From: Alteromonas aquimaris
Lineage (GTDB): Bacteria > Pseudomonadota > Gammaproteobacteria > Enterobacterales > Alteromonadaceae
Assembly: GCF_026183695.1 (NCBI RefSeq)
Contig: NZ_JAPFRD010000011.1
Coordinates: 780,796 to 844,795, forward strand
Reading direction: 5' to 3'
Length of the DNA stretch: 64,000 bases
Shown here piece by piece: positions 38,507 through 48,443 of the stretch. Every line of letters begins with the position of its first letter. Position 1 is the stretch's first letter. Below the pieces are notes generated by a model. It worked only from the letters and a program-made list of their open reading frames with translations, was not told the DNA's origin and searched no databases. A program made the position numbers and the translations under genes.

Positions 38507-39049
38507 ATGAAAAGTTTTACGTTAACTTCACTTAGCATGGCTGCGCTAGCCTTTGGGGTGGTGGCCGCCGACGATAAACTTTCCACGGGAAAGAATGATT
38601 CTACAGTGTTGTCACCAAAGTCTGACTACGAAGCAGTGTTAGATAAATATGACATCAACCGAAACGGTGAGCTCGATAAAACAGAATTAGCGCGCTATTT
38701 TGAAGCGAATCAGGGCAAAGATGTCGCCGCCAGTGATGCCCCGAAAGGGGATAAAATAACGGTAACTCAAAAGCCTGCGCAAGTCACCGTTAATCAGAAA
38801 CCGGCGCAAATTACTGTGCGTCAGCCAAAACCTGAGGTCACCATTAGCACACAGGATCCCGATATTACTATCGATCAACCTGAGCCTGAAGTCGAAGTCA
38901 CTCAGACAGAACCGCGGGTAAAGGTTAAACCTGGAAAGCCAGCTGTGGATGTCGCCCAGGAGCAACCGAAGGTTGATATAGACCAGCCTGATCCAGAAGT
39001 AGAAGTGGAAGAAGCAGACATGGAAGTAGCGGTGAATAAGAAACGCTAA
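38507..39049 (+). CDS. Secreted EF-hand protein with ten 9-residue repeats
   Basis: 180 residues. Signal peptide MKSFTLTSLSMAALAFGVVA. One EF-hand loop lies at DKYDINRNGELDKTELARYF, with Asp/Asn/Glu spaced as in Ca2+-binding loops. Then come ten nonapeptides (for example TQKPAQVTV, DQPEPEVEV, DQPDPEVEV) to a short basic end. The repeats share phase and pattern with the PRC-barrel gene 40 nt upstream, which implies duplication of the repeat module. The ribosome site AAGGAG precedes the ATG. Calcium-linked assembly with the PRC-barrel protein is a reasonable guess. Confidence 0.83.
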   Translation: MKSFTLTSLSMAALAFGVVAADDKLSTGKNDSTVLSPKSDYEAVLDKYDINRNGELDKTELARYFEANQGKDVAASDAPKGDKITVTQKPAQVTVNQKPAQITVRQPKPEVTISTQDPDITIDQPEPEVEVTQTEPRVKVKPGKPAVDVAQEQPKVDIDQPDPEVEVEEADMEVAVNKKR

Positions 39050-39159
39050 TTTTAAAAAGAGATTGGTAGGCGGTGTGAATTTTTCATCGCCCGCCACTCC
39101 CTTTAAGCCAGCTCAGAAAACTATTAATTTCACCTATCCGTATTATGGGAAGGAAATAA

Positions 39160-39531
39160 TTATGCGATAGCTTCAAACAATACCGAAAAATCTTCCTCGC
39201 CCTTTCCCAAGCACAATGTCGGGTGGGGATATTTACTTACCGCAGCATACCAGATCCGAGCAGACACACAACGGGCGTTTAGCCCCATAAATTCACAACC
39301 TTTGCGCTCAAACTCACACAGCGAATCAGCGAATAACCTTGCTACGCCAGGCGTTACCCCGAAACACGGGCGAGGGTTAAGCAATAGTTGCCATTTTTGC
39401 CAGTTGTTAGTCTGAGAAAGAATTTGGGCGTGCCATTGATTATGGTCACGCTGCGCCCAGCTTCCGGCTGGAGAATCAATGATCGTATAACCTTTAGTTT
39501 CTAAGTAAAACCGTTTATCACTAGGGTTCAT
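39160..39531 (-). CDS. Hypothetical protein
   Basis: 123 residues (MNPSDKRFYLETKGYTIIDS), soluble, with three or four cysteines and Trp-rich middle (WQKWQLLLNPRPCFG). No family recognised. Coding character is moderate: protein-like composition, ATG start, no strong ribosome site. It is convergent with the EF-hand gene. Confidence 0.5.
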   Translation of the reverse strand: MNPSDKRFYLETKGYTIIDSPAGSWAQRDHNQWHAQILSQTNNWQKWQLLLNPRPCFGVTPGVARLFADSLCEFERKGCEFMGLNARCVSARIWYAAVSKYPHPTLCLGKGEEDFSVLFEAIA

Positions 39532-39820
39532 CTTAATTGTAACCTAATAGTTATCTTTTACTCGTTCACTATAGCGCTAAACCCTACCTATCCGCTATTA
39601 GACAAACGGATGAAATTTGTACAGCACTCAATTTGTGAACGATTTTTAATGCGCGAAGTATCAAAATAGAAGGAAGCGGTAAACCGAATAAGCTCATCGT
39701 TAACGATCATAATACACCTCGTTAAAAGGAATGAGGTGAGAGAGCGTTCTGCCAAAAACCAGTTTGACATATGGATGGTTAAACGCTTTATTTTATTAAA
39801 GTATTTAGAGGAAGCACCTT

Positions 39821-41848
39821 GTGGCTAATGTATTACGTACCTTTCACGATATTGTCACCAATCAATCGTTAGACTTCGAAGGTAAAGCGAGAGCCCTGCT
39901 TCAATATGGGCTGAAATTATTTGCGCTTGATATGGCGATCATTAGCTGGATCCATGATGGTATTTATACTGTCACCGTGTTTGAGTCAGAGGGGAACGAA
40001 ATTGAGGAAGGAACTGAGTTTCCTTTGGGGAATACTTACTGTGTTCATGCACTTGACGCTAACAAAGCGATAGCATTTCATCACACCGGTAAGTCGTCAA
40101 TTAAATCTCATCCTTGTTATCAAAATTTTAAATTAGAAGCCTATATTGGCGCACCCATTTATTGTAACGGGCTAATTTACGGAACGGTAAATTTTTCCTC
40201 TACACGGCCCACAAGTCCTTTTTCCAAAGAACAACTCGATTACATTGAACTATTTGCCCAGTGGGTAGGCTCGGAGATAAGCCGTGAAGTGACGGTTAAA
40301 CAGCTCAACAATAACAACCAAATGCTCGCCCGTCTTGAACAAGTGGCCAAAATAGGTACGTGGGAGCTGGATATGCGTACTAACGAGCTAAGCTGGAGCG
40401 ATCAGACCAAAGTGATTCATGAAGTTCCCCAGAATCATAAACCAGTGTTGGAAAAAGCGATCAGTTTTTACAAAGAAGGGGAAAGCAGGGACAAAATTGT
40501 CAATGCGGTAGAGCATGCGATAGCCACGGGAGAGAGCTATAGCGTCGAAACCCAATTGGTTACCGCGAAAAATAATGTGGTGTGGGTTAAGGCTATAGGA
40601 AGCGCTGACATTGTTGAAAATGAATGTCGCCGTTTGTATGGCACCATTCAGGATATTACCGACACGGTATTACAAAGACGCCAAATAGAAGAAGAACGAG
40701 AAGCTGCAAAACGGTTACTTCATCAGCGCAGCCAGCTTTTTGCCAAGATAAGTCATGAACTTCGCACCCCTTTAAACGGCATTATCGGTATGCTAAACGC
40801 GGCGCTCGACAATAAAAATGATAGTGAACGGATGGAAAATTTGAAAGTGGCTTTGCGATGTTCAGATGTGCTGCTGGACATAATTAACGAAGTGTTGGAT
40901 TACACAAAGCTTAATCACGGCGAGATGAAACTGGAACCCTCCGCTTTTTCTCTTTCGTCACTCCTTGCAGACCTTGTTTCGCTTTATCATCCGGTGTGTG
41001 ACGCCAAGTCTATTACGCTTACTAACGAAAGTAATATTGCGTCCGATATCTGGGTATATTTTGATGCTACCCGCTTGCGTCAGGTTGTCTCCAATATCCT
41101 GGCTAACGCCATTAAGTTTACCGAGCAGGGCGGTGTGACCCTGAAAGCCAATGCCGTAAGTAAAGGGGACGCTACCTATTTGTTAAAAGTCATCATCCGT
41201 GACACGGGTATTGGCATGACCGATGAAACTCTGGATTCCTTATTTTCGCCCTTTTCCCAAGGGCCAAAAGGCATTGCATCCAAATTTGGCGGCACAGGTT
41301 TAGGGCTGGCTATTGTCAAAGAGCTGCTCGACCTGATGGACGGGAAGATTGAATTTTCGAGCGAAAAAGGGGAAGGGACGACAGTGATAATAACGCTGAC
41401 GCTACCTCGCGGCAATGCTCAGCTCGTTACTGATGAAGATAAATCGTTACCCGACTTTTCCCAAGCTAAACTGAAGGTGCTGGTTGTCGATGATGTTGAA
41501 GTTAACCGCATGGTGATGGATTCAATTTTACAACGAGTTGGGGTTCACGCAGACTTTGCCATTGATGGCAAAGACGCGGTATTTAAATGTCAGCGCGATA
41601 AATATGATCTTATTTTCATGGATTGTGTCATGCCAGAAATGGATGGTATGACCGCATCCAGAACCTTGATCAACGAGTCGATCATTTCGCCAGACTGTAA
41701 AATTATCGCGCTAACTGCCAATACCTCCGATTTAGATAAAGTAGAGTGCAAAGAAGCGGGTATGCACGGGTTTCTCGCCAAGCCGGTAAGTGCCCATGAA
41801 GTGTTTAAAGTGATGAAATTGGTAGCAGAACCGGAATACAACATCTAA
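39821..41848 (+). CDS. Hybrid sensor histidine kinase/response regulator (GAF-PAS-HisKA-HATPase-REC)
   Basis: 675 residues from a GTG start preceded by AGAGGA. The GAF domain spans residues ~15-160 (GAPIYCNGLIYGTVNFSS), a PAS/PAC domain ~175-285 (IGTWELDMRTNELSW), HisKA with ISHELRTPLNG (His312), HATPase_c with NILANAIKFTEQGG and GGTGLGLAIVKELL, and a receiver with the phospho-acceptor Asp601 in LIFMDCVMPEMDG. There is no transmembrane segment. It probably passes phosphate to an Hpt protein elsewhere. The GAF/PAS ligand is unknown. Confidence 0.93.
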   Translation: MANVLRTFHDIVTNQSLDFEGKARALLQYGLKLFALDMAIISWIHDGIYTVTVFESEGNEIEEGTEFPLGNTYCVHALDANKAIAFHHTGKSSIKSHPCYQNFKLEAYIGAPIYCNGLIYGTVNFSSTRPTSPFSKEQLDYIELFAQWVGSEISREVTVKQLNNNNQMLARLEQVAKIGTWELDMRTNELSWSDQTKVIHEVPQNHKPVLEKAISFYKEGESRDKIVNAVEHAIATGESYSVETQLVTAKNNVVWVKAIGSADIVENECRRLYGTIQDITDTVLQRRQIEEEREAAKRLLHQRSQLFAKISHELRTPLNGIIGMLNAALDNKNDSERMENLKVALRCSDVLLDIINEVLDYTKLNHGEMKLEPSAFSLSSLLADLVSLYHPVCDAKSITLTNESNIASDIWVYFDATRLRQVVSNILANAIKFTEQGGVTLKANAVSKGDATYLLKVIIRDTGIGMTDETLDSLFSPFSQGPKGIASKFGGTGLGLAIVKELLDLMDGKIEFSSEKGEGTTVIITLTLPRGNAQLVTDEDKSLPDFSQAKLKVLVVDDVEVNRMVMDSILQRVGVHADFAIDGKDAVFKCQRDKYDLIFMDCVMPEMDGMTASRTLINESIISPDCKIIALTANTSDLDKVECKEAGMHGFLAKPVSAHEVFKVMKLVAEPEYNI

Positions 41849-42474
41849 AAGATGTTACCTATTTTTTATACGCTCCCTAAGTTTATCCAACCATCCACTG
41901 GGCTATTCTCCTTACACAAAAACCAATCATCTATAAGGCACTTCTGAAAAATCTACACGTTGTGAGCAGGATTGCCACAACCTAACGTCTCTAAGAATTT
42001 TAACCTATTGATTATTTTAGTTTAATTATTGGTGGCGCACTCTTTGCACTTTTCAGACACTTGAAATTTTTAACAGCGACATGGCCTTTAGCAGACTAAA
42101 TGAATGAGACGCAATCTGGTAGCGTAATCAGGGTGATTAATGGGGAAATGGGTGCACGTCATCCCCTCGCACACTCCCTTCTGATTCGAGGAGCGTGTCT
42201 ATACGATTTGTGGTTACGGCAAATAGTCCTCGCTGTGAAAGCACTGCTTTACCGAGCGACAATGATTTTTAATTTGCACCGCCTTTGCTCATGTAATGGG
42301 GAAACTCCTTCTATAGAACGGACAAGGTGGAACGGCGCGATGAGGTGTCATTGTTGTGAATTATCAAAGCGATAAATGGTTGGCGATAGGGCCAGCTTAA
42401 TCCAGATGACATGAGTGTATATGAAACTGACGCAGGTATAAGTAGTTCTGCCTTGCCCTTCACGGACAATATTG
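41849..42474. other. Intergenic region, nothing recognised
   Basis: About 625 nt. A plus-strand frame at 42100-42375 has neither ribosome site nor sensible composition and I treat it as chance. The region probably holds the promoter of the YqcI/DUF1989 operon. Confidence 0.4.
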
Positions 42475-43137
42475 ATGAGTTGCAGAAAACCGTTTATTGA
42501 AGATGAATTGATAGATTTTGTTAACGAAGATGCGTTTCCCTGTGTCGGAGCGAAGACCGCGTTAACTAAAGAGAATATCCACATCAATTGCTATGGTGAT
42601 ATCTGCGCAGAGGATAACACCGGTGATATATTAGGGGACCTGTATCACTTTATTGATGAGTTCGACATTTCCCGCTCCATGTATTCTTCATTTATCAGTG
42701 TTTTTGAAACCACGGATTATCTTGATGAGATTGAATTTGAACAGGCGCTCTGGAAGAAATTACAGGCGATGCATAATTTAGATAGTGCACTATGCAAATG
42801 GGATCCTGATGTTGCGAAGGATCCTGACCACGCACACTTTAGTTTTTCCATCGGCGAACACGGGTTTTTTATAATTGGTCTTAATCCAAATAGTTCCCGT
42901 AAAAGCAGACGGTTTGGATATCCCGCCATCGTATTTAACTTACATGCGCAATTTGAACACCTACGTGAAATGGGACGGTTTGACCGGCTGCGGGATACTA
43001 TTCGTCAACGGGATGAGAAGTATTCTGGTTCGCCGAACCCCATGTTGGCCACACACGGGGAAAGCTCTGAAGTTTATCAGTATAGTGGCCGACAGATTGA
43101 AGCAGGGTGGAAGTGCCCGTTTAAACATAAGGAATAA
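42475..43137 (+). CDS. YqcI/YcgG family protein (GntA-like heme-dependent N-hydroxylase family)
   Basis: ~220 residues. Family signatures are AFPCVGAKTALTKENIHINC, DPDHAHFSFSIGEHGFFIIG with conserved His residues, NSSRKSRRFGYPAIVFNLH and the C-terminal WKCPF. Characterised relatives (GntA in guanitoxin synthesis, DcsA in D-cycloserine synthesis) are heme enzymes that N-hydroxylate arginine or guanidino substrates; whether this member does so is inference. Its stop is 1 nt from the start of a DUF1989 gene, a tightly coupled two-gene operon. The start (TTG 42472 or ATG 42475) has only a weak ribosome site. Confidence 0.85.
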   Translation: MSCRKPFIEDELIDFVNEDAFPCVGAKTALTKENIHINCYGDICAEDNTGDILGDLYHFIDEFDISRSMYSSFISVFETTDYLDEIEFEQALWKKLQAMHNLDSALCKWDPDVAKDPDHAHFSFSIGEHGFFIIGLNPNSSRKSRRFGYPAIVFNLHAQFEHLREMGRFDRLRDTIRQRDEKYSGSPNPMLATHGESSEVYQYSGRQIEAGWKCPFKHKE

Positions 43138-43138
43138 T

Positions 43139-43726
43139 ATGGAAACCACAATTAAACCTCGCAGTGGAACAGCATTTATTTTAAGGAAAGGTCAACGCCT
43201 GAAGGTTATCGATCCCGAAGGTGAGCAGGTTTCGGACATTTATTGTTTTAATTTGGACAACAAAGAAGAGTTTTTATCTTCAGGGCGTTCCCTTGACTAC
43301 AATGAAAGCGTGGCCTTCGGAAAGGGGTCAAAGCTCTATTCTAACCAAAGTAATATTATGCTGGAAATTGTGGAAGATACCGTAGAGCGACACGATTTCT
43401 TACTCACACCCTGCAGTAAAGATACGTTCAGACACTTTTATCCCGATGAAGAGCCAGTGCCAGGATGTTATGGCAATTTAGTCCATGCATTTAGTGAATT
43501 TAATATCCCGGAGCATTATGTGGGGACCACCTTTAACATTTTTATGAACGTCGAGATAGATAAAAACGGTGGAATTTCAGTCTTACCGCCAACGAGTAAG
43601 GCGGGCGACTACACCACCTTTGAAGCGAAGATGGACCTTATCGTGGGTCTTACTGCATGTTCAGCGGGAGAATCCAACAATTTTAAGTATAAACCTATCC
43701 ATTATTCGGTATTAGATCCCCTCTGA
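43139..43726 (+). CDS. DUF1989 (urea carboxylase-associated type) protein
   Basis: The ATG at 43139 (METTIKPRSGTAFILRKGQR) follows AAGGA and lies just past the stop of the YqcI/YcgG gene. The open frame extends upstream to 42875 only as a shadow. ~195 residues with the DUF1989 motifs VIDPEGEQVSDIYCFN, LLTPCSKDTF (Cys) and GCYGNLVHAF plus FNIFMNVEID. DUF1989 proteins often accompany urea carboxylase or guanidine-related genes and are probably metal- or Cys-dependent hydrolases. The pairing suggests metabolism of an oxidised arginine or guanidine derivative. Confidence 0.85.
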   Translation: METTIKPRSGTAFILRKGQRLKVIDPEGEQVSDIYCFNLDNKEEFLSSGRSLDYNESVAFGKGSKLYSNQSNIMLEIVEDTVERHDFLLTPCSKDTFRHFYPDEEPVPGCYGNLVHAFSEFNIPEHYVGTTFNIFMNVEIDKNGGISVLPPTSKAGDYTTFEAKMDLIVGLTACSAGESNNFKYKPIHYSVLDPL

Positions 43727-43733
43727 AGGAAAA

Positions 43734-43849
43734 GGCGTGGCAACCCTCCTAGGCATAGTACGCCTCTTTACGGATGTGTCCGTAAAACCTGGGGAGAACC
43801 CCTAAAGGGTTAGACAGCCGGCGTAGGCTCGCTTATTAAACTTGGCTGT
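43734..43849 (+). ncRNA. Candidate structured RNA downstream of the DUF1989 gene
   Basis: Four helices follow one another: GGCGT(43734)/ACGCC(43760); a perfect 8-bp hairpin TTTACGGA-TGTG-TCCGTAAA at 43767-43786; GGGG-AGAA-CCCC at 43791-43802 enclosed by AACC/GGTT; and ACAGCC(43814)/GGCTGT(43844). No coding frame fits. I match no known riboswitch. The strand is assumed. Confidence 0.35.
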
Positions 43850-44227
43850 GGCAAACCGATAGTGACTATGAATTTTTTATTTATCGCAGAGGCCCAGTCG
43901 GCAACTCCTTATCAATAAGAGAGTTATTCGGTATGGTAGAGAAACTCACAGCACATAATGCTTTTGTATGAACAGCGAAGGTGCAATCGGATGCACGCAG
44001 ACCTCACAGGCTCGAATCATGGCCATACTAGAACATGCGCAGAAATAATCGTTTTTAATGTTGCACAAATAGCTGTCATTTTTTAGCATTTTACCTCTTT
44101 AAAATTACGAAAATGTATCTATATTTTGGGATAAAGGCATGGAATTTGAATCACATTTTTAGGGACGTAAGGGTTAAGATTTAATTTATTTAACTGATGT
44201 AATATTGCTTTGAATGGGGAGGGTAAG

Positions 44228-45118
44228 GTGAATACTTTAGTTACTCAAGGCTATTTAAACCCAGGCTCCCACGGTACCTTTCAAAATTACGTGGGCTACA
44301 TTCAATCTATTCCCTTTCTCACTGCAGAAGAAGAAAAAGTTCTGTTTAAAAAATATCATGAAGAAAATGATATGCAGGCAGTTAAAGCCATCATTCTTTC
44401 CCATTTACGCTTTGTATACACCATAGCCAAAGGGTATAAAGGCTACGGATTACCTCTTGAAGATATGGTGCAAGAGGGCAATATTGGCTTAATGAAATCG
44501 GTCAAAAAGTTTGACCTTTCCTTTGAATGTCGTTTAGCAACCTACGCTGTACACTTTATCAAAGCGGAAATTCATGAGTATATTTTAAACAACTGGAAGC
44601 TGGTAAAGGTCGCCACTTCAAAAGCAAAGCGAAAACTATTTTTTAATTTACGCAAATTCAAACAATCCTGGAATTGGTTAACCCACGATGAAGCCAGCGC
44701 CATCGCGGACGAACTTAATGTGGATAAAGCTACCGTACTAGAAATGGAATCACGGTTACATTCGCAGGATCATTATCTGGGCGTGCAGATCTATGACGAA
44801 GACGAAGAAGGGTATTCGCTTAACAAGACAACCGCACTCGCTTTAACCGATCACCGCATGGAGCCGGCACGTCAAAATGAAAGTGATGACTGGTTATCCA
44901 AGCAATCCACGCAGCTACATTCTGCCTTACGCCGCCTCGATCAGCGCAGCCAGGAGATCATTCGTCAGCGTTATTTGGTGGATAGTGATCAACAGGCCAA
45001 ACTGCAAGAATTAGGTGATCACTATGGCATTTCTGCCGAGCGAGTTCGCCAAATAGAAACGCGCGCGCTGCAAAAGTTAAAATCAATGCTAGATACAGAA
45101 ATAGTGTTCGACGCTTAG
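44228..45118 (+). CDS. rpoH: RpoH (sigma-32)-like RNA polymerase sigma factor
   Basis: The GTG at 44228 (MNTLVTQGYLNPGSHG) sits 5 nt after GGGGAGG and is better than the TTG at 44210. ~296 residues. Region 2 has LSHLRFVYTIAKGYKGYGLP, DMVQEGNIGLMKSVKKFD and TYAVHFIKAEIHEYIL; the RpoH box is KAKRKLFFNLRKFKQ; region 4 ends LQELGDHYGISAERVRQIET. It is clearly RpoH-like but diverges from enterobacterial RpoH in the N-terminus and region 3, and has no ftsX neighbour. I suspect an extra, specialised heat-shock or stress sigma factor. Confidence 0.88.
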   Translation: MNTLVTQGYLNPGSHGTFQNYVGYIQSIPFLTAEEEKVLFKKYHEENDMQAVKAIILSHLRFVYTIAKGYKGYGLPLEDMVQEGNIGLMKSVKKFDLSFECRLATYAVHFIKAEIHEYILNNWKLVKVATSKAKRKLFFNLRKFKQSWNWLTHDEASAIADELNVDKATVLEMESRLHSQDHYLGVQIYDEDEEGYSLNKTTALALTDHRMEPARQNESDDWLSKQSTQLHSALRRLDQRSQEIIRQRYLVDSDQQAKLQELGDHYGISAERVRQIETRALQKLKSMLDTEIVFDA

Positions 45119-45581
45119 AAAAGAAGGCTGGCCAGAGGGATAGATGGGCAAAGAGAGAAGGGGCGCGAGCATTACTTTTTGAGGTTTTACTGCCTCTATA
45201 GCCCCATCAATAAATGTATGTGTGGTGGCAAAAAAGGTTTGGGTTATATTGTTCAAAGCCGCTAGAATCAGATGAGATGCTCGCATTAAGTGTACACCTT
45301 AATTTCATCACCATTCTAAAACCCTTTTATTTTTTAACAGAAATTAGGGCTAAACTCTTTTGCCAATGTTGATAAACAAAGCAAGCGCAGCGGCCAAAAA
45401 AAAACAGTAAGGACGGGTTTATTTTTTAGAGCGGTGAGACCGCTAGCAGGCAAGCAAAAGAAACAAGTAGCAAAAAAGTGTATTGGTCTAACCTCGAGCT
45501 ATAATAGGGAAATTCAGCCACATCCTGTAGCGCAAAAAAGCGCACCACCTGGTTTATAATGTAAGTAATTGAATAGTGAGA
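45119..45581. other. Intergenic region with a minor hairpin
   Basis: About 463 nt between the sigma factor and the second DUF421 gene. A small AGCGGT-GAG-ACCGCT hairpin near 45431 lacks a U-tract on either strand. Nothing else recognised. Confidence 0.4.
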
Positions 45582-46106
45582 ATGTACATGTTTGTATCCG
45601 ATACAATAGTAGAAGTCCTTTTGCGCGGCACGGTGTTAACTACCCTCGCCATGCTGTGGGTTGTGTTACTGGTGCGGGTCAACGGTTTACGTTCGTTTTC
45701 AAAAATGACGAATTTCGACTTTGTGATGACCATAGCCGTGGGATCGCTGCTTGCCAACACTAGTCAGTCCACTTCTTGGGAAAGTTTTTTCCAATCACTC
45801 ATTGCGTTAGCCAGTCTCTTTTTAGTGCAGTATTGTTCGGCTAGGTTGCGCAAGTCGTCAGATACCGCAGAATCGATTATGCAGAATCAGCCTGTTATAT
45901 TGATGCTCGATGGAGAAATTCTTTACCCCGCACTGGAGAAGACGCGTGTCGCCGAGAGCGACCTATACGCTAAGCTCAGGGAAGCCAATGTTCTGGATGA
46001 AAAAGATGTCAGGGCGGTGGTATTGGAAACTACCGGAGACATTTCAGTCTTGCACGGCAGTACCTGTTCTAAAACGATCTTAAAAGGAACTAAGGTCGTT
46101 GGTTAG
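45582..46106 (+). CDS. DUF421 (YetF-like) membrane protein, paralogue
   Basis: ~174 residues. Three N-terminal membrane helices (TLAMLWVVLLVRVNGLRSFS, FDFVMTIAVGSLLA) followed by the DUF421 cytosolic domain (PVILMLDGEILYPALEKTR, DEKDVRAVVLETTGDISVL). It shares order and key phrases with the 34279-34788 protein but differs in most residues, so the duplication is old. The start could be ATG 45582 or 45588; the ribosome site is weak. Function unknown. Confidence 0.82.
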   Translation: MYMFVSDTIVEVLLRGTVLTTLAMLWVVLLVRVNGLRSFSKMTNFDFVMTIAVGSLLANTSQSTSWESFFQSLIALASLFLVQYCSARLRKSSDTAESIMQNQPVILMLDGEILYPALEKTRVAESDLYAKLREANVLDEKDVRAVVLETTGDISVLHGSTCSKTILKGTKVVG

Positions 46107-46379
46107 GTAAGCGAATTTGCATTGAAATTATCACCCATTAAAGTAACCGCTTAAACTGCACGGCACCTTTTTGTTGAGCTGAACCTCTGCTCGTTTCTAT
46201 CTTCACCTCTGCATGATTGACTACCCCCTTACCGCATTCACAGGGCGACCTTACTGGTGTAAGAAATCGGTTGTTTTCCTGTTGTGGGTATCCCCTTCCA
46301 GCTCGCTGAGAGATATAGCAAACTAGGCATTATAGTTATCGTTTCCGCGCCGAACCTTTTTGGCGCGCACACTCCAGAC

Positions 46380-48443
46380 TTATAATTGATCAGGGATATT
46401 TTTAATGTCTTCCAGCCACACAGTTGCCTCGGCATCACTTGGCGCACGCCAGTCACCCCGTGGCGATAGTGAACCCCCGGAGCCAACTTTGGGGCCATCA
46501 GGAAGGGCAGAGCGCTTAAACTGACTTATTTTGAAAAAGCGATAACAAAATACTTCCAGCCAGTGCTTGATATCCGCCAAGGTGTATTGATTACGATTTT
46601 CCGCTGGTACGGTACTAGGCCACTTACCTTCGCTCGCATCATGCCAAGCATGATAGGCTAAAAAGGCGACTTTAGAGGGACGAACGCCAAAGCGGGTTAT
46701 CCAGTATAGGTTGAAGTCCTGTAACTCGTATGGGCCTACTTTATCTTCGGTTTTTTGAGACGGCTCTTCAGTATCGGATTTACCCGGGACTAATTCAGGT
46801 GAAATCTCGGTGTTGACGATATCTGTTAACACATCCCTTGTTGCCTGTGAAAATTCATCTCGCTCTGCAATCCAGCGAATAAGGTGTTGGATCAGGGTTT
46901 TTGGTACGCTGCAATTTACATTGTAGTGCGACATATGATCCCCCACACCATAGGTCATCCACCCTAACGCAATTTCTGATAAATCGCCCGTCCCCAATAC
47001 TAATGCGTGGTTCTGTCCCGCTAATCTGAATAGATGCGATGTACGCTCGCCAGCCTGTACATTTTCGAAATTGACATCAAACACTTCCTTTCCTTCTGCA
47101 TAGGGATGCTGAATATCCTTAAGCATTTGATCGCACGAGGGCTGAATATCGATTTCTCTGGATGTGACCCCTAAGCTCTCCATCAGGATATGAGCATTGT
47201 CCTTAGTTTTTTTGCTCGTCGCGTATGCCGGCATGGTATACGCCAATATATTCGCCCGTGGTAACCCCAATTGGTCCATGGTCTTTGCCGCCACGATTAA
47301 CGCATGGGTGGAATCTAATCCACCCGATACGCCAATTACCAGCTTTTCAAAGCCTGAAGCTTTGAGGCGTTTGGCCAACCCATGAATTTGGATATTAAAC
47401 GTTTCGTAACACCGCACATCTAAGTCCTCTGTCTTAGCTGGAACAAAAGGAAAGCGATTCGCCTGCCGCTGCAGGGGGAGGGCGGCGGTGGGGGGATTTA
47501 GGGTGAAATCAATCCGGCGTACTTGTGCCACTAAGTCTCGATAGGCAGTGACCGAATCGTGAAAGCTGGTCAATCGCATACGATCCTGGGCAAGGCGTTC
47601 AAGATCGACATCGGCAAGGAGTAAATCTGCCTGCGGCGTGAAACGGCCAGATTCAATCAATAATTCATCATTTTCGAAAATCATTCCATGACCGTCCCAG
47701 GCCAAGTCAGTAGTCGACTCTCCGGGGCCTGCGGCGGCATAAAGATAAGCGGCAACACAAGCGCCTGACTGGCGTGCACAAAGGTCGCGGCGATAACGCG
47801 CTTTATCCACCGTGATGTTGCTCGCAGACAGGTTCGTCAATATTGTCGCCCCAGCGAGTGCGGCATAAGTACTGGGCGGAATGGGTGTCCATAAATCTTC
47901 GCAAATTTCGGTGTGAATGCGTAAGTGTTCTACATCGGACGCGTTGAAAATGATATTGGCACCAAACGGCACCTTTTCACCCAACAGCGCAATTTCTTCT
48001 AATAAACAATCGCGACCGGAGCAAAACTGCCTTTTTTCATAAAATTCTCTATAGTTTGGCAGAAATGACTTAGGGATAACGCCTAATATACTCCCGTTAT
48101 GAATAGCCAAGGCGCAATTGTAGAGGGCTCCTTCGATTTTCAAGGGCGCACCCACCAACAAAAATGAGGGGATTTTTTTCGAAGCCGACTTAATCTTATT
48201 AATCGCCGCTAAGCAATTGTCCAGCAACGCATCTTGATGAAACAGGTCGCCACAGGAGTAGGCGCTTATACAAAGTTCAGGAAATAAGCAAACCGCTGCA
48301 TTATTCTTACCTGCCGATTTGGCCAGCGCAATTATCTGGTCACTGTTGTAATCGGGGGCGGCCACTTTAACTTCTGGAATACATACGGCCACCCGTACAA
48401 ATCCGTGCGAATAAATATTATTAAAGGTTTGATCTTTCTTCAC
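46380..48443 (-). CDS. nadE: Glutamine-dependent NAD+ synthetase
   Basis: 687 residues. The N-terminal nitrilase-type glutaminase has Glu56 ([13 protein letters not shown]), Lys125 ([14 protein letters not shown]) and Cys181 ([11 protein letters not shown]). The C-terminal NAD synthetase domain has the ATP-pyrophosphatase loop SGGLDS (373-378) and [15 protein letters not shown]. It amidates nicotinate adenine dinucleotide with ammonia from glutamine, the last step of NAD synthesis. It overlaps the upstream cysteine hydrolase gene by 4 bases (ATGA), showing translational coupling. Confidence 0.95.
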   Translation of the reverse strand: MKKDQTFNNIYSHGFVRVAVCIPEVKVAAPDYNSDQIIALAKSAGKNNAAVCLFPELCISAYSCGDLFHQDALLDNCLAAINKIKSASKKIPSFLLVGAPLKIEGALYNCALAIHNGSILGVIPKSFLPNYREFYEKRQFCSGRDCLLEEIALLGEKVPFGANIIFNASDVEHLRIHTEICEDLWTPIPPSTYAALAGATILTNLSASNITVDKARYRRDLCARQSGACVAAYLYAAAGPGESTTDLAWDGHGMIFENDELLIESGRFTPQADLLLADVDLERLAQDRMRLTSFHDSVTAYRDLVAQVRRIDFTLNPPTAALPLQRQANRFPFVPAKTEDLDVRCYETFNIQIHGLAKRLKASGFEKLVIGVSGGLDSTHALIVAAKTMDQLGLPRANILAYTMPAYATSKKTKDNAHILMESLGVTSREIDIQPSCDQMLKDIQHPYAEGKEVFDVNFENVQAGERTSHLFRLAGQNHALVLGTGDLSEIALGWMTYGVGDHMSHYNVNCSVPKTLIQHLIRWIAERDEFSQATRDVLTDIVNTEISPELVPGKSDTEEPSQKTEDKVGPYELQDFNLYWITRFGVRPSKVAFLAYHAWHDASEGKWPSTVPAENRNQYTLADIKHWLEVFCYRFFKISQFKRSALPDGPKVGSGGSLSPRGDWRAPSDAEATVWLEDIKNIPDQL

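Noticed and set aside
38687..39097. Minus-strand frame of 136 residues over the EF-hand gene
   Set aside because: Antisense shadow of the repeats, same reasoning as above.
42100..42375. 91-residue frame upstream of the YqcI/YcgG gene
   Set aside because: No ribosome site, Cys/Arg-rich random composition.
44000..44030. CTCGAATC stretch resembling a tRNA T loop near 44010
   Set aside because: The flanking bases do not form a 5-bp T stem and no acceptor stem is nearby.
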